Shown here in pieces: positions 63,655 through 64,000 of a stretch of 64,000 bases of DNA (positions within the stretch are counted from its first letter, which is position 1; each line of letters opens with the position of its first letter). Below the pieces are notes generated by a model that saw nothing but the letters and a program-made list of their open reading frames with translations, ran no database searches and was not told the origin of the DNA. Position numbers and translations under genes: made by a program. This DNA comes from Afipia birgiae 34632 (lineage in GTDB: Bacteria; Pseudomonadota; Alphaproteobacteria; Rhizobiales; Xanthobacteraceae), in contig NZ_HG326652.1 of assembly GCF_000308295.2 (NCBI RefSeq), forward strand, positions 2,204,818 to 2,268,817, given 5' to 3'.

Positions 63655-64000
63655 CACGCTTCGATGTCCGCCAGCGCGGCCAGCGATGCCGACGGGTCCG
63701 TGGCAAGGGTCTCCAGCGCTCTGAGATCATCGAGACTATCGACAACCATCCGGGTGCTGGCCAGATGCGGCTCGCGGCAGACGATGCTGCGCAGCCGCCA
63801 GTTTCCCTGTCCGTCGTAGAAAACTTTTGTCACGTGCTCCTGCTGCGCCGCCGTCAGCGCATCGGCCTGCAAGGCGGCGAACACGTCGCTCCGTATGCAC
63901 TCAACGCTTTGGCCGGGCGGAAAAGTCCGCTTCGCGACGTTGGAAACAACATCGTGTCCGGGGCCCCTGAAGCCGAGCATAGTCTTCACCAAAGCACCGC
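63654..64000 (-). CDS. Sugar cytidylyltransferase (NeuA/SpsF-like), C-terminal part
   Basis: Only the last ~115 codons are in the window; the gene begins beyond 64000. The segment QQEHVTKVFYDGQGNWRL (in part) and MVVDSLDDLRAL near the end match the C-terminus of CMP-sugar synthetases of the SpsF/LegF/NeuA type, where EHVT...FY and VDT-x-EDL are conserved. It would activate the NeuB product as a CMP-sugar. The stop overlaps the Gfo/Idh start. Confidence 0.75.
   Translation of the reverse strand, partial: GALVKTMLGFRGPGHDVVSNVAKRTFPPGQSVECIRSDVFAALQADALTAAQQEHVTKVFYDGQGNWRLRSIVCREPHLASTRMVVDSLDDLRALETLATDPSASLAALADIEA

Noticed and set aside
1-64000. Genomic island with integrase, tRNA site or prophage
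   Set aside because: No integrase, transposase, phage gene or tRNA was found in the window; only composition hints at transfer.

Overview
This window reads as chromosome from a high-GC alphaproteobacterium of the Bradyrhizobium / Rhodopseudomonas / Afipia group. The evidence is a PmtA-type phosphatidylethanolamine N-methyltransferase, a stand-alone MlaE-MlaF-MlaD operon, a GnnA/GnnB-like pair that fits 2,3-diaminoglucose lipid A, and five families of short palindromic intergenic repeats of a kind I recall from these genomes. I see no rRNA, tRNA, CRISPR array, transposase, integrase or phage gene.

Left part (1-19.2 kb) is mostly housekeeping: the Mla phospholipid-transport operon, a dipeptide epimerase, an MFS carrier, a threonine/serine dehydratase, a coupled metallophosphoesterase-glycosyltransferase pair, pmtA, thiD, a lone Lrp-type ligand domain, a drug/metabolite exporter, a diheme cytochrome c, a CHRD protein, a cytochrome c', a lone CoxL-like molybdopterin subunit and murJ. 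All the palindromic repeats I found lie here.

Middle part (19.2-28.2 kb) makes nucleotide sugars: a DegT aminotransferase plus a UDP-GlcNAc 3-dehydrogenase-like oxidoreductase, a bifunctional mannose-1-phosphate guanylyltransferase / mannose-6-phosphate isomerase, a UDP-glucuronate 4-epimerase and a TviB-type UDP-HexNAc 6-dehydrogenase. Two membrane proteins follow (a YbhN-type and a GT-C-like one).

Right part (28.3-64 kb) is a surface-polysaccharide locus. After one FkbM methyltransferase on the + strand, every gene is on the - strand. It holds many methyltransferase domains (four FkbM, one TylF, one DUF268-like and six others), GT2, GT4 and GT11 glycosyltransferases, galE, a PglK-like ABC flippase, a phytanoyl-CoA dioxygenase homologue and three asparagine-synthetase homologues, one of which lacks the catalytic Cys2. 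One GT2 gene is split by a one-base frameshift next to an A7 tract. Several mid-locus segments look AT-richer than their flanks, which suggests transfer.

The most interesting stretch is 49.3-64 kb, a chain of 15 genes with overlapping or nearly touching ends. Read in the direction of transcription it contains a sugar cytidylyltransferase (cut by the window edge), a Gfo/Idh oxidoreductase, a DegT aminotransferase, an epimerase, a GNAT acetyltransferase, a NeuB-type PEP-condensing synthase, a formyltransferase, a NodB-type deacetylase without an obvious signal peptide, AsnB, a WbpG/PseA-type amidotransferase, a small unknown protein, three methyltransferases and the Cys2-less AsnB homologue. 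I infer that it makes a CMP-activated nonulosonic-type sugar with unusual N-acyl or amidino and methyl decoration, and that AsnB may replace HisH/HisF as ammonia source for the WbpG homologue.
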